Positions 47,001-55,024 of a DNA stretch of 64,000 nucleotides are shown one piece after another. The number at the start of each line of letters is the position of its first letter. The stretch's first letter is position 1. The notes beneath the pieces were generated by a model, which made no database searches, was not told where the DNA came from, and saw only the letters and a list, made by a program, of their open reading frames with translations. This stretch comes from CAZTHK01 sp964613215 (GTDB lineage Bacteria; Krumholzibacteriota; Krumholzibacteriia; Krumholzibacteriales; CAZTHK01), in NCBI GenBank assembly GCA_964613215.1, contig CAZTHK010000004.1, forward strand, positions 1 to 64,000, in the 5' to 3' direction. The position numbers were made by a program, and so were the translations under genes.

Positions 47001-48657
47001 TCTGAACCGGGCTCTGACCCTGATCCACGAGGATCAGAACCTGCCGCATCAGATACGGAAATTGAAAGAGACCCTGGAGAAGAGAACCAGGTTTTCCATG
47101 GATGATATCAGCTCGGATTTCGACAGGTTCAGAGCCCTCTGCTACATAACCTCAATAATAAGAACCATTCATGATCCCGAAAAGCTGCACAGAACCCTTA
47201 CCGAAACAGCCAGGAAGATAACCAGTATGGATCGGGCCGTCTTAATCACCAGCAGGGGCAAAGATGACGGCCGGTACAATATCCTGGCAGCTTCGGACAA
47301 CTTCGACTGTCAGAAAGCACTCAGAAACAAGGATATTCTAGCCATCCTGGAGTTAACCAAACGGCTTGGCTACCCCCTGGAGATATCTCCTCAATCGCTA
47401 CCACGGGACAAGGTGAGCCCCCGGTTCATAAAGGAACATCCCAGTATAATATGCACTCCCCTCTATATTCACGAGGAGATAAATGGATTTCTTTATATGG
47501 ATTCCTCCAGCCGGTCGTCTGATACTTCGGATAAGACCAGGATCTTCCTCACCGCCATCAGCCAGCAGATAGCTCTGGCCCTGGAGAGAATCCTGCTGTC
47601 AGAGAAGATACCAGAGACAGAAAAACCGGTAACCGGCATTAAAGCTAAACCAGGGAATAAGGAGGATATCAACACCGAGGGGATCATTGGAAACTCACCC
47701 TCCATCAAGAGGGTAATCGATCTTATCTCTGGTATCAAAGAGATGAATACCACCGTACTGCTGACCGGAGCCAGCGGGTCGGGCAAGGACCTGGTAGCCA
47801 AAACGATTCATTACAACAGCCCCCGCAGCGACAAACCCTTCCACTCCATAAACTGCTCTGCCATCCCACATTCCCTGCTGGAGAGCGAGCTGTTCGGGCA
47901 TGAGAAGGGTGCTTTCACCGGAGCCCACCGCAGGAAGATAGGGCACTTCGAGTTGGCCAACCACGGCACCATCTTCCTAAACGAAATAGGCGAGCTACCC
48001 CTCTCCCTCCAGCCGAAACTGCTCAAGGTGCTGGAAAATCAGAAATTCTACCGGGTAGGAGGAACTGCCGAGATCACCACCGATGTAAGAATAATCGCTG
48101 CTACCAACAGGGACCTTTTCAACCTGGTAAAGGAGGGGAAATTCAGGGAGGATCTCTACTACCGGATTAACATATTCCCCATACGGATACCACCGTTGAA
48201 GGAGAGGCGGGAGGATATAGAGCCTCTCTGCAATTACGCTCTGTCAACCTTCTGCCGGCTGTATAACATACCGCGGAAGAAGATTTCGCCCGAGGCCATG
48301 GCATATCTGAAATCTTTCGACTGGCCCGGCAATGTCAGGGAGCTTGAGAATACCATAAACCGCCTGATTATAATCTCGAAGAGGGATACCATACTTCCCG
48401 AGGATCTCCCAGACTACATAGTAAAGCGGCCCCAGACCATGCAGATGGATACCGATGAAAACCTCGAGGAGACCATCCAGGCTCTTCTGAAATACCTTCG
48501 GTTCTCCAAAGGCGATCCCATCCTGCCCAAGGTGGAGGGCATGCTGGTGGAGAAGATAGTGGAGCAGACCAAGGACAAGACCAGGGCTGCAAAACTGCTG
48601 GGCATATCCAAGCCGACTCTGTACTCCAAACTGAGGAAAAACAGAAATGAACGTTAA
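44032..48657 (+). CDS. Degenerate-kinase / STAND ATPase / TPR / GAF / sigma-54 activator
   Basis: 1541 aa. The N-terminus (about 1-235) keeps the outline of a protein kinase C-lobe (ILACLSSGLVFNNLTSDSIF, then DLNNLGRILKLF) but lacks HRD and DFG, so it looks like a pseudokinase. A STAND ATPase follows (Walker A GKTGEGKT, 276-283; LLVDDHG), then TPRs (about 600-1000), a GAF domain (about 1028-1190) and a sigma-54 AAA+ domain (from about 1217; GASGSGKD, GAFTGA at 1293-1298) with FLNEIGE instead of FLDEIGE in Walker B. A Fis-type HTH ends the protein. The GAFTGA loop implies contact with sigma-54 RNA polymerase. The layout recalls PknK-like regulators. The next gene overlaps its end by 11 bp. Confidence 0.87.
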   Translation: MANNSEEESSRYISEKNLGEFPPWRGDVVSDALCGKKYLRFILPAPPHISPSLNDLRMRVNLFTAENKIIREPLSLHKTGESIIFLLPYSDLIPLKKFLPSMQNKEISTNLNILTSQILACLSSGLVFNNLTSDSIFFAGGKLLILPTTYLIPFHILRYFREKETELFDQRAPLNRDLNNLGRILKLFSRYLDNKHGEKCALLAEGLIKLDQNTSGKEFKRLLDELAAFSGSEADTSLILSMRNPPYTPHPNLENRIKKAALRASNGERQLIILKGKTGEGKTSFLEYTYGKMKEEWGLKSGTILSDPQIFENGEELDSGDEFEFLLVDDHGYHQLLESFVIERVFTELDNCRLVMIVTNSGTSSRYIDAICDMAEKTEFNINRIRLPFYEDDKKDKILSYITSSDSGIPDSPESLGGKIMSARMRARNKTGGDGSNILSRLDENERSILTFMAVFNHQMPLSILEKVYITEDNGIYRALQNLRAIGLVRAKAEKSMLAGGELSVIYGLAGYGIASLLKKEIDSSRRKRIHQNIALILREIEQVPVIYMFYHLACSGKKEDAAGIGYRLFKKLFQRKCSCAIRCFYYNFREAELDSALPRLTRCKLLLDLGNHFALTGDVDESEKLFRLCSDEADASDDSAEFRGIAVESVRKECEILEKKGEFLRGENLLQDALDSYGKYLPSYERARLYNDLAWIHYRIGQYNRSWENCLLVHKLLSDKQHPAEIAQAYNLMGAINWNRSKYEDAVLCHKRCLSLREEFNDPIGIAASYNNLGLVNRSMGKFNQALEYFKKSMEIKKKHNNMSGLAAAHLNLALTYLDIEKLNQAYRNAATAAKLAEDTGNQQLLAEVYGTMGEINFRRGNFDKAREGFFRSLHICHRTMSLREKGVTFRRLADLCFAEGKITEAKELLAQARELSQKIDSRLEMNLLNILDAKIRIAEGKREEGKRKLESSGIELMLLGRKNIAAEVSAEIGELYLEEENEPLAREYLNRALTLIHEDQNLPHQIRKLKETLEKRTRFSMDDISSDFDRFRALCYITSIIRTIHDPEKLHRTLTETARKITSMDRAVLITSRGKDDGRYNILAASDNFDCQKALRNKDILAILELTKRLGYPLEISPQSLPRDKVSPRFIKEHPSIICTPLYIHEEINGFLYMDSSSRSSDTSDKTRIFLTAISQQIALALERILLSEKIPETEKPVTGIKAKPGNKEDINTEGIIGNSPSIKRVIDLISGIKEMNTTVLLTGASGSGKDLVAKTIHYNSPRSDKPFHSINCSAIPHSLLESELFGHEKGAFTGAHRRKIGHFELANHGTIFLNEIGELPLSLQPKLLKVLENQKFYRVGGTAEITTDVRIIAATNRDLFNLVKEGKFREDLYYRINIFPIRIPPLKERREDIEPLCNYALSTFCRLYNIPRKKISPEAMAYLKSFDWPGNVRELENTINRLIIISKRDTILPEDLPDYIVKRPQTMQMDTDENLEETIQALLKYLRFSKGDPILPKVEGMLVEKIVEQTKDKTRAAKLLGISKPTLYSKLRKNRNER

Positions 48658-49696
48658 AGAGAGAAATACCCTGCTAATCCGGGCAGCATTCATACTTCTG
48701 GTCATACTGGTGGCCATATACATCCCACTCAAACTGTATATAGCCCGGTCCGAAGAAGATCAGAAGGAGAACCGGCTGCTGGGCCGGAAACTCAGCATAC
48801 TGGTCACCAGCGAACTGAGGGGCGACTGGAAACCCTGCGGTTGAAAGAAAAATGTTTACTTCGGGATGGCCCGGCGGGCTTCCCTGATTGAAAAGATAAA
48901 GGAATCTCATCCGGTTATTCTGCTGGATGCCGGCGATTTCTCCGAATTCCATAAATCGGAATGGATGGAACTGGAGGAAACCTACTACCGGCAGGTAATG
49001 GATGAGATGAACTATACCGCCGCCGCAATCGGGGAGAAGGATCTCATGCTGGGCAGGGACAGGCTGCTGAGTTTTGCCCGTGAAGCCGCCCTGCCCCTGG
49101 TCTCAGCTAACCTTTATGACCGGAGGACCAGAGAACTGCTGGCCCAACCACACCTGATAGCCGAAGCCGGGGGCAACTGGACCATTACCGGCAAGAGGGG
49201 AGAGATCAGAGTGGGTATCTTCAGTGTAGTGCTGCCGGTGTTCGTGTACCAACTCGACCCGGAGGCCTCTGAATACTACCGGGTGGTAAATCCCAAGATT
49301 TCCGCTCTGGAGAGTGTCACCAGCCTCAGAAAAGAGGGATGCGACCTGATAGTGGGGCTTTCCCACCTGGGATGGAGTAAAAGCAGGAAACTGGCCGGAG
49401 AGGTTCCCGGCATAGATATCCTGATCAACAGCCCCAGATCACACTCCCGCACCCACTCCACCATGATTGACAGCACCCTGGTGGTCGACACCGGTGTGAA
49501 ACGGGTTTCCTTTACCGAGATTGTAGTAGAGTTCGGGGAGGAGGGGCCTGAGATCAAGGCTTTCGACAGGGGCTCTGAGACAATAAAATACCGGCGCCAC
49601 CCCCGCCTGGTCGAACTGGAGGAGGAACTGGAAAAGAAAAAGAAAGAACTGGCCAGGAAGAAGAACACCAGGCCACAAGCCGGTCCGGGCAACTAG
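48647..49696 (+). CDS. 5'-nucleotidase/metallophosphoesterase-like protein with in-frame TGA (selenoprotein candidate or pseudogene)
   Basis: One frame runs from ATG 48647 to the stop at 49694-49696, interrupted only by TGA at 48842-48844. Before the TGA is a membrane anchor (about 10-30) and SELRGDWKPCG; after it KKNVYFGMARRASLIEK and LLDAGDF. In relatives I recall, this place reads PCGC...GGLARRA, so TGA replaces a conserved Cys. A hairpin (GGGA/TCCC and GCCC/GGGC, apical loop GGC at 48873-48875) lies 18 to 40 bases downstream, where bacterial SECIS elements sit. Later metal motifs are weak (GEKDL, INSPRSHSR). A Glu/Lys-rich coiled tail closes it. Readthrough as selenocysteine, a recent nonsense mutation or a sequencing error are all possible. 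Confidence 0.65.
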
Positions 49697-49803
49697 CCGG
49701 TCCCAACGGCCCAGGCGGTTCAACCGATTACTTAAAGTTAAGTCAACAGAAGCATTAATTCAAATGGCTCATTAATCCGGGCAGTGAGTTAATTAAAGTC
49801 ATA

Positions 49804-49839
49804 AGCAAATCCCCGTTTACCACCGGGGTGATTTTTGCT
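49804..49839. terminator. Bidirectional terminator-like hairpin
   Basis: AGCAAATCCCCG (49804-49815) pairs with CGGGG...TTTTTGCT (49824-49839), with a run of five T in the right arm. It closes the regulator/phosphoesterase operon. A TATAGT hexamer directly follows and, with TTTACC 17 bases before it, might also act as a promoter. Confidence 0.5.
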
Positions 49840-49864
49840 ATAGTAAAGTTTGTTTAATTATGTC

Positions 49865-50010
49865 TTCCCCTTAAGGAGCGGAGGCAGCTAACATCGAGAA
49901 TGATTCCCCTCCGCTGGGTGGAAGAGACCGGCATATGCTTATAATCCACGGCTGATAAGGGGAAATGCAGTAGTTGCATCAATGGTTCCTGTGTAATAAG
50001 AGAAAGAACC
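49865..50010 (+). ncRNA. Candidate structured RNA upstream of the Nif3-like gene
   Basis: Nested pairings form a multibranched shape: outer stem TTCCCCTTA (49865-49873) with TAAGGGGAA (49956-49964); inner stem AGCGGAGG (49877-49884) with CCTCCGCT (49908-49915); a GTGG/CCAC arm within; then ATGCA/TGCAT (49965-49979) and GGTTC/GAACC (49984-50010). It is non-coding in all convincing frames and ends about 110 bases before the next gene. I recognise no known riboswitch class in it. Strand is inferred from the downstream gene. Confidence 0.45.
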
Positions 50011-50122
50011 CCGCCAGCTCTGATCATCCTGACCCGGCCGGTGCAATAAATTGTATCATGTGGATTAAGCATGTTCGATCATACAGAGAGCAAGCGGTCA
50101 ATGAGAAAGGTGAATTGTAATT

Positions 50123-50878
50123 ATGTATCTAAAAACCCTGGTTGAATACCTGAATCAAACTCTGCGTATAGATGATTTTTCTGATGACGCATCCCTCAAC
50201 GGCCTGCAGGTGGAGGGGGCTCGCACGGTAAAGAAGGCGGTTATAGCGGTGGATGCATGCTATAAATCGATACAGGGAACCAGAAAGAAGAGGGCCAATA
50301 TCCTGATCGTTCATCACGGCCTCTTCTGGGGAGGTCCTACCCCTTTAACCGGAATTATTGCAAAGCGGGTGGGGATTCTGCTCAAGAACGGGATATCCCT
50401 CTACGCCGCCCACCTGCCCCTGGACTGCCATCCCGAAATCGGCAATAATGCACAGCTGGCTGAAATGCTCGAGTTAAAGGCGAGGGAGGCCTTCGGTGAA
50501 TACCACGGCAAGGAGATAGGCTTTGCCGGTAATCTCCCCCGCCCCATGACGGTAAATGGCTTCACCCGTAAGATAGACAAGCTCCTTAACTCAAGCACCC
50601 AGAGCTTTCCATTCGGCCCGGATAAAATAGACAGAATCGCCATTGTGTCGGGAGACGGCTCCGCCCTTATCCCGCAGGCGGTGGAAGCAGGAGCAGGGAC
50701 ACTGCTTACCGGCGAACCAAACCACCCCGCCTATCACACTGCAATGGAATACAAAGTCAACCTGATATGCGCGGGCCACTACGCCACCGAGAAGGCCGGG
50801 GTCAAGGCAGTGGGTGAAAAGCTGAAGAACGAGTTCGGCCTCCCGGTGTCATTCCTGGATATACCCACCGGATTATAA
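50123..50878 (+). CDS. Nif3-like dinuclear metal-centre protein (DUF34/YbgI)
   Basis: 251 aa. The metal-binding pattern VHHGLFWG, AHLPLD, and the late AGHYATEKAGV with GEPNHP match the Nif3/YbgI family. Members bind two metals; some are implicated in GTP cyclohydrolase or cofactor chemistry, but the general function is unsettled. The leader may hold a structured RNA (49865-50010). Confidence 0.88.
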   Translation: MYLKTLVEYLNQTLRIDDFSDDASLNGLQVEGARTVKKAVIAVDACYKSIQGTRKKRANILIVHHGLFWGGPTPLTGIIAKRVGILLKNGISLYAAHLPLDCHPEIGNNAQLAEMLELKAREAFGEYHGKEIGFAGNLPRPMTVNGFTRKIDKLLNSSTQSFPFGPDKIDRIAIVSGDGSALIPQAVEAGAGTLLTGEPNHPAYHTAMEYKVNLICAGHYATEKAGVKAVGEKLKNEFGLPVSFLDIPTGL

Positions 50879-50890
50879 TTATTATACGTC

Positions 50891-50920
50891 CAGTTCCGGC
50901 GCCCGAACTGATATAATTAT
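50891..50920. repeat. Palindromic repeat, copy R1
   Basis: CAGTTCCGGCGCCCGAACTG is nearly self-complementary and is followed by ATATAATTAT. Related to the copies at 51129-51164, 53601-53632 and 53707-53738. Confidence 0.6.
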
Positions 50921-51050
50921 GAATATTAATTTTCTATGGGATCCTGCTTATATGTGACATTGGCAGGATTATTATAGTATCCAGGGCTACCGGTACCAGC
51001 GTTGATACCTGAATTACTATTATAATAAACTAATTGACTTTTTCCGGTTT

Positions 51051-51250
51051 CAGCGGTGAAACCAGATGCCGGATAAGTTGCCTCAGGCAGAATTAACCGG
51101 AAACTAAGATTTATAAACTAATCTGACTCCAGTTCCGACGTCGGAACTGGTATTATGTTAACCAGTGTCTGATGTTTTCCTGTTCGGGGTACTTTTCCGG
51201 TAACTGGAGTTGACCGCAGGCAGTTATCCGGAGCGCTGGTTTCACCGCTG
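51051..51250. repeat. 200-bp inverted-repeat element (MITE-like)
   Basis: The ends are exact inverse copies (CAGCGGTGAAACCAG at 51051-51065, its complement at 51236-51250). Imperfect pairing continues inward for about 55 bp through CCGGATAA and a CCGGAAA block. At the centre, 51129-51150 is a perfect 22-bp palindrome (half-site CCAGTTCCGAC) followed by TATTATGTTAACCA. No ORF inside. It could be a non-autonomous mobile element or form a long cruciform. Confidence 0.75.
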
Positions 51251-51336
51251 AATATTTCTATATATGAGGTAACAGATTCAACAGATACCAGGATATTTTA
51301 CCATAAAATATTGTAATGGAGCTCAGGATGTGATGC

Positions 51337-51618
51337 TCAATCTTCTTCAGAATGCAGCTCCTGATCCGCAACCTGTCTTCCGGGAACCTCACTGACAAAT
51401 ATGGTAAACCCGGCGATAACGCTGATAAGCATAATTGCGCTATAAAGAGCCTCTCCATTCGATGAAGCTGTCCCGATACCGAGAGAATACGGCATGAACA
51501 TCAATATCATCCCCACAACCCCGTATTTTAATTTCAGACCCTTGGTACGGTGCAGAACATAGGAGATGGCCCAGATGCCCCCGCAGGTTAATACAATCGC
51601 AATGATTTCTTCAATCAT
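51337..51618 (-). CDS. Small membrane protein (about three helices)
   Basis: 93 aa with AGGAGG six bases before ATG 51618. Hydrophobic segments at about 3-20, 32-50 and 60-77 and a charged C-terminal tail. No family recognised. The strong ribosome-binding site is the main reason to believe it; it stands alone in a sparse region. Confidence 0.65.
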   Translation of the reverse strand: MIEEIIAIVLTCGGIWAISYVLHRTKGLKLKYGVVGMILMFMPYSLGIGTASSNGEALYSAIMLISVIAGFTIFVSEVPGRQVADQELHSEED

Positions 51619-51780
51619 TTTGGTCCTCCTCTCAATATAGAAAACTTAAACAATTCCGCTTTGGGCTGAAACGATTTATTCTGAGTTTCAGATAATTCAT
51701 CACAGCAGTCAATATTTTTTATTTCTCACAAAACGGGAATCGACAAATCCCTCCGCCTTAATGTGCATTTTTGGTAGATG

Positions 51781-51896
51781 CCCACGAGCAAGCCCGTGGC
51801 ACTAGCTATAAAATACCAGCTTCGCTGGAAGCCCTTCGGGCTGATTCCATTCACCCACGTGCAAACACGCGGAATTCTGCCCTGCGGGTTATTAGA
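51781..51896. repeat. Dispersed intergenic repeat, copy B
   Basis: Same block order as copies A and C: CCCACG-GCAAGCCCGTGGCAC, CTTCGCT, CCCTTCGGG, ATTCCATTCACCCACGTGCAA, GCGGAATTCTGCCCTGCGGG and TTATTAGA. Where copy C pairs AGTTCAC with GTGGAACT, this copy has GATTCC pairing with GGAATTC, so the stem is kept by paired changes. Confidence 0.75.
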
Positions 51897-52042
51897 CTCC
51901 AATCTGACGTCAACCTGAGATGCAGTTACATCCCATGCCGGTGTAATCTGCATATTAATTATATTCCAACCGGGCATACGGTTAACCCCAGGAAATAGTG
52001 GTCCAGTATATCTACTCCAGCCTAAACCAAGAGACATGGTGA

Positions 52043-52873
52043 TCAAAATACATGCTCGTTGGTCCAATCTTCAACATCATCTCCCCAGACAATGAACACT
52101 ATTGATCCCAGCAAACCGCCCAGTATCCCGCCAACTCCACAGCCGGCACCACCGGTGATCATGACCCCGGCCAGGGCACCAACTGCATCCCAGTATATAG
52201 TCTCTATCTGTTCAATTTTTTCTGGGACTATCACCGTGGTATCTTCATCGTCACTGTCGTACAGGGAAGACCAGAGGGTATAGGAATGCTTTGAAACATC
52301 AACAAACATTTCATACCGTTCATTTTCTCCACGGGATGAACCCGGAAATAGATTGGTGTTCTGATGAAAAATGGCTGAATTCCTGCCCTCGGCTTTTATT
52401 TCCCTGAACACTCGCAGATATTTTTCAGCGCTCTTTTTTGGAAAATATCCCTTCTCTACCAGATTTTTCATGCTCTCCTCAGGGATATCTTCCGGCAGGT
52501 CAAAAAAGTTAATAGTACCCTCTGACTTTAACTCAAGAAATTTCTTAAGAACTCTTGCGACATCTTGTTGGTTCACTCTATTTACATAATCCTCCCTTTC
52601 CAGAATCTTATTAGCCGATTCAATAAAGTGTCTTACAAAGGTTTCAATATCTACCTTGTTCCCGCTCTTCAACGGAATCCTGTCATTAAATTCCGTTAAT
52701 ACCTGATTGTGCAGCTTACCCACATCTTCTATTCCGATCACCTTCTTTACCATTCCCCTGTTACCATCTGATTGATCTTCCGGGTTAACAACTTCATATT
52801 CTCCAGTGCAGGAAAAATAGGACATCCAGATAAACGAAATAAGAATTACTGCGACTGTGCTTTTTTTAAACAT
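52043..52873 (-). CDS. Lipoprotein with glycine-rich hydrophobic C-terminus
   Basis: 276 aa with GGGGGG directly before the ATG region. A signal sequence ends in SYFSC (Cys 22), a probable lipobox. The body (about 45-215) is helical and charged. Near the C-terminus a glycine-rich hydrophobic stretch (GVMITGGAGCGVGGILGGLLGS) resembles a glycine-zipper or bacteriocin-like segment, followed by a short acidic tail. No family recognised. Confidence 0.65.
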   Translation of the reverse strand: MFKKSTVAVILISFIWMSYFSCTGEYEVVNPEDQSDGNRGMVKKVIGIEDVGKLHNQVLTEFNDRIPLKSGNKVDIETFVRHFIESANKILEREDYVNRVNQQDVARVLKKFLELKSEGTINFFDLPEDIPEESMKNLVEKGYFPKKSAEKYLRVFREIKAEGRNSAIFHQNTNLFPGSSRGENERYEMFVDVSKHSYTLWSSLYDSDDEDTTVIVPEKIEQIETIYWDAVGALAGVMITGGAGCGVGGILGGLLGSIVFIVWGDDVEDWTNEHVF

Positions 52874-53272
52874 ATCCCCCCCTTTTTTAAATCAGCCAGT
52901 TTAAATCTTCCTGCTTCCTCTTGCAGTTAACCGCCGTTCATCGCTAATATATTGCAGATTATATTCCACCAGGAGATTTTATAAAGGGTAAGGGTTTAGT
53001 CGGCAAGCGTTCACTCTATCATATCTTCTTTTTTGAAAATAGGTTAGGGAGTTTATTAGTGTTCAAGAATTCTCAATTTATCAACTATGAGAATATCCCC
53101 CGGTATACCTGTTTTTCATAAAACTGTTCACCAGCCTGTAACACATTTTTCTTCATATTTATAAAGATCATTGCAATTAATTGATATAAAATCAATTATA
53201 CTGTTGAACAGGTTGAACACCCGAAATGAACACTGTTACACTTTTTGATAATCACTAAAGGGCTGACAAACT

Positions 53273-53572
53273 AATTTTATTTCTGGAGTTTTCCCAATTT
53301 TCATTTATTCAGTATGTACCGGTGCCTGGTGTTTCAAAATCGCTGTCGATTTCTCGCCAGCCGGGGAAATCTTAATCTTCCGCCTCCCACATCGCTCTTT
53401 CTGCCCCTGCGGGGCAGAAAACCATGCCCGCTCGCCAGGGGGAGGCTTTTGAAACACCGGGCACCGGCTGAAAAAACGGCTGGAATACCTATTCCATTTA
53501 TCAATATTAATAATTGCTTGTCATCTATGGTATTATGAAGTTCTTTCACCAATTTTTAGGGAAACTCCATTA
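53273..53572. repeat. MITE-like element with 21-bp inverted repeats
   Basis: CCGGTGCCTGGTGTTTCAAA at 53319-53338 and its complement at 53447-53467 (one mismatch) flank an inner hairpin set: CGCCTCCC with GGGGGAGGC, and CTGCCCC with GGGGCAG (53401-53417). Outside, AGTTTTCCCAATTTT (left) and AATTTTTAGGGAAACT (right) form a second, looser inverted pair. A related sequence lies at 20635-20712. Confidence 0.65.
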
Positions 53573-53600
53573 ATTTTATTCTTGATTGACTTAATTCTAC

Positions 53601-53632
53601 TCCCGGCGTCGGAACTGATATTATGTTAACCA
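53601..53632. repeat. Palindromic repeat, copy R3
   Basis: TCCCGGCGTCGGAACTGA followed by TATTATGTTAACCA, the last 14 bases identical to those after the palindrome at 51129-51150. Confidence 0.6.
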
Positions 53633-53706
53633 ATGTCGGATAACTTCCAACAATCAAAATATTGATGTAAATTGCATGAGCTATAGTTGAATTTTTCAAT
53701 TCACCG

Positions 53707-53738
53707 GTTCCACCACTGGAACTGATATTATTTTAACC
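53707..53738. repeat. Palindromic repeat, copy R4
   Basis: GTTCCA-CCAC-TGGAAC hairpin followed by TGATATTATTTTAACCA, a near match to the tails of R2 and R3. Confidence 0.55.
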
Positions 53739-54061
53739 ACCGGAATGAGTTTATGAATTAACCGGGATAAATGATATACTGTAAGGTCACTTGATTTTTT
53801 CACCGTTTATTAATATTCCGTTGGAAAATAACACCGGCGCCGGATGGTAGAGAAATTACAGATTTCCATATGAACAGATGAATATTCAACCAGCCGGTTT
53901 CAGGAGCAACAAATAACCAGTAGCTGTTGCGGAAAGAGGATTTTCACATTGATAACTTTAAACTAGGTAGAATTTCCAGTATGTTACCATGGTCTGTATC
54001 AATAATTTGTGTTTTCGCAACAGGAACTTAATGAAAGCTATCGGGAGCGGCAAATAAGTCA

Positions 54062-54088
54062 AAGTCCACCTTCTAAGAAGGTGGACTT
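54062..54088 (-). terminator. Hairpin downstream of tRNA-Val
   Basis: AAGTCCACCTTC and GAAGGTGGACTT form a perfect 12-bp stem with loop TAA, 12 bases beyond the tRNA 3' end. The T-run on the minus strand is weak. Confidence 0.6.
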
Positions 54089-54100
54089 ATAAATAAATAA

Positions 54101-54176
54101 TGGTGGGAGCTACAGGACTTGAACCTGTGACTTCTACCGTGTGAAGGTAGCACTCTGACCACTGAGTTAAGCTCCC
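54101..54176 (-). tRNA. tRNA-Val (anticodon CAC)
   Basis: The minus strand folds as a full cloverleaf: acceptor GGGAGCT with AGCTCCC, D-arm ACTC/GAGT, anticodon arm CTACC-TTCACAC-GGTAG, T-arm ACAGG-TTCAAGT-CCTGT, discriminator A and an encoded CCA end (54103-54101). The anticodon CAC reads the valine codon GTG. Confidence 0.95.
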
Positions 54177-54179
54177 ACC

Positions 54180-54560
54180 CGGTTACTAACTATAATCACT
54201 TTTAATAACATTATCAAGGATGAGAATCAAACGGGAGTTTTTATAATTCATCCTGCCGGCATAACCGGTTAGCGTGGAAGTGCAGCGGTCTCAGTCAAGA
54301 ACTCTGAATTACAAAAATTTACGGAAGGCAGATTACCATAATTCGAACCCGGCTGTTAACCTCGATCCGTCAATAACACCATCGATGCCGGTTGGCCTGG
54401 TGGCTGATTGACGCTGCTTTTTCTCCCATTCATGGAATTTGGCAACTCCACCACCTGTGGATGAATAAAAGGAGGCTTAGTGCGGGCAAGTTGGCCTATC
54501 AACGGAAAGAATCTTCAGTCAGGTCATTATAATTTTGACAAATTGAGGTTAACCATAATT
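54180..54560. other. Intergenic stretch upstream of tRNA-Val
   Basis: About 380 bp with no supported ORF. A T-arm-like TTCGAACCC at 54343-54351 is not part of a complete tRNA. Promoter sequences for the tRNA must lie here but none is clear. Confidence 0.4.
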
Positions 54561-54803
54561 CTATTCTTCCCGCCGCCGGTACTCCCGGATGACCCCTCTG
54601 GCTTTCTCCAGGTCATCCCGGTGGACCAGAATGTCTACCTTTCCCAGGCCGTCCACGGTGAGGGGATATACACTCTGGGATATGTGCATATTCAGAGAGA
54701 CCCTTACATCCTCGGATTCCAGAACGCCCCTGATTACCTGAGCCTCCATCTCACCCTGCACCGAAACCAGCTCAACGAACTCTTCCCTGTTATCATCCTC
54801 CAT
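54561..54803 (-). CDS. DUF2007-family small protein
   Basis: 80 aa. The pattern VELVSVQGEMEAQVIRGVLES, then VDILVHRDDLEKARGVI, matches DUF2007, a small ferredoxin-like-fold domain often called a putative signal-transducing protein. GGAG lies about 11 bases before the ATG. It stands alone. Confidence 0.75.
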   Translation of the reverse strand: MEDDNREEFVELVSVQGEMEAQVIRGVLESEDVRVSLNMHISQSVYPLTVDGLGKVDILVHRDDLEKARGVIREYRRREE

Positions 54804-55024
54804 ATCTGCGGGTTCTCCAATCTTATTGAAATAACCGGATAACTGATCCTGCCGGTATAAGAGTGCTGTATTTATAATAATATATTAATTATAATTATGT
54901 AACTACTTATTATTCATCCCGCCGGCCATTTCAGGTTTTATTTCAACCGGATATCTGATATATTTCAGCGGTTATTGCCGAAATAATCGGCCCCGGTTAC
55001 TTATTAACACAGGATTATTCCAGT

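Larger units (their letters stand above)
52874..54061. other. Gene-free repeat-rich stretch
   Basis: About 1.2 kb, AT-rich, with no ORF carrying a ribosome-binding site and no recognised RNA. It holds the MITE-like element (53273-53572) and palindromic copies R3 and R4. Confidence 0.6.

Noticed and set aside
48866..49696. Independent gene starting at ATG 48866
   Set aside because: It lacks a ribosome-binding site and begins inside the conserved GGLARRA-like motif; the upstream frame continues the same protein across the TGA.
51726..52067. 113-codon minus-strand ORF overlapping the lipoprotein end
   Set aside because: Much of it is translated from dispersed repeat copy B and it overlaps the lipoprotein gene; no ribosome-binding site or known motif.
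54320..54380. Second tRNA near TTCGAACCC
   Set aside because: No matching acceptor or anticodon arms at the right distances on either strand.
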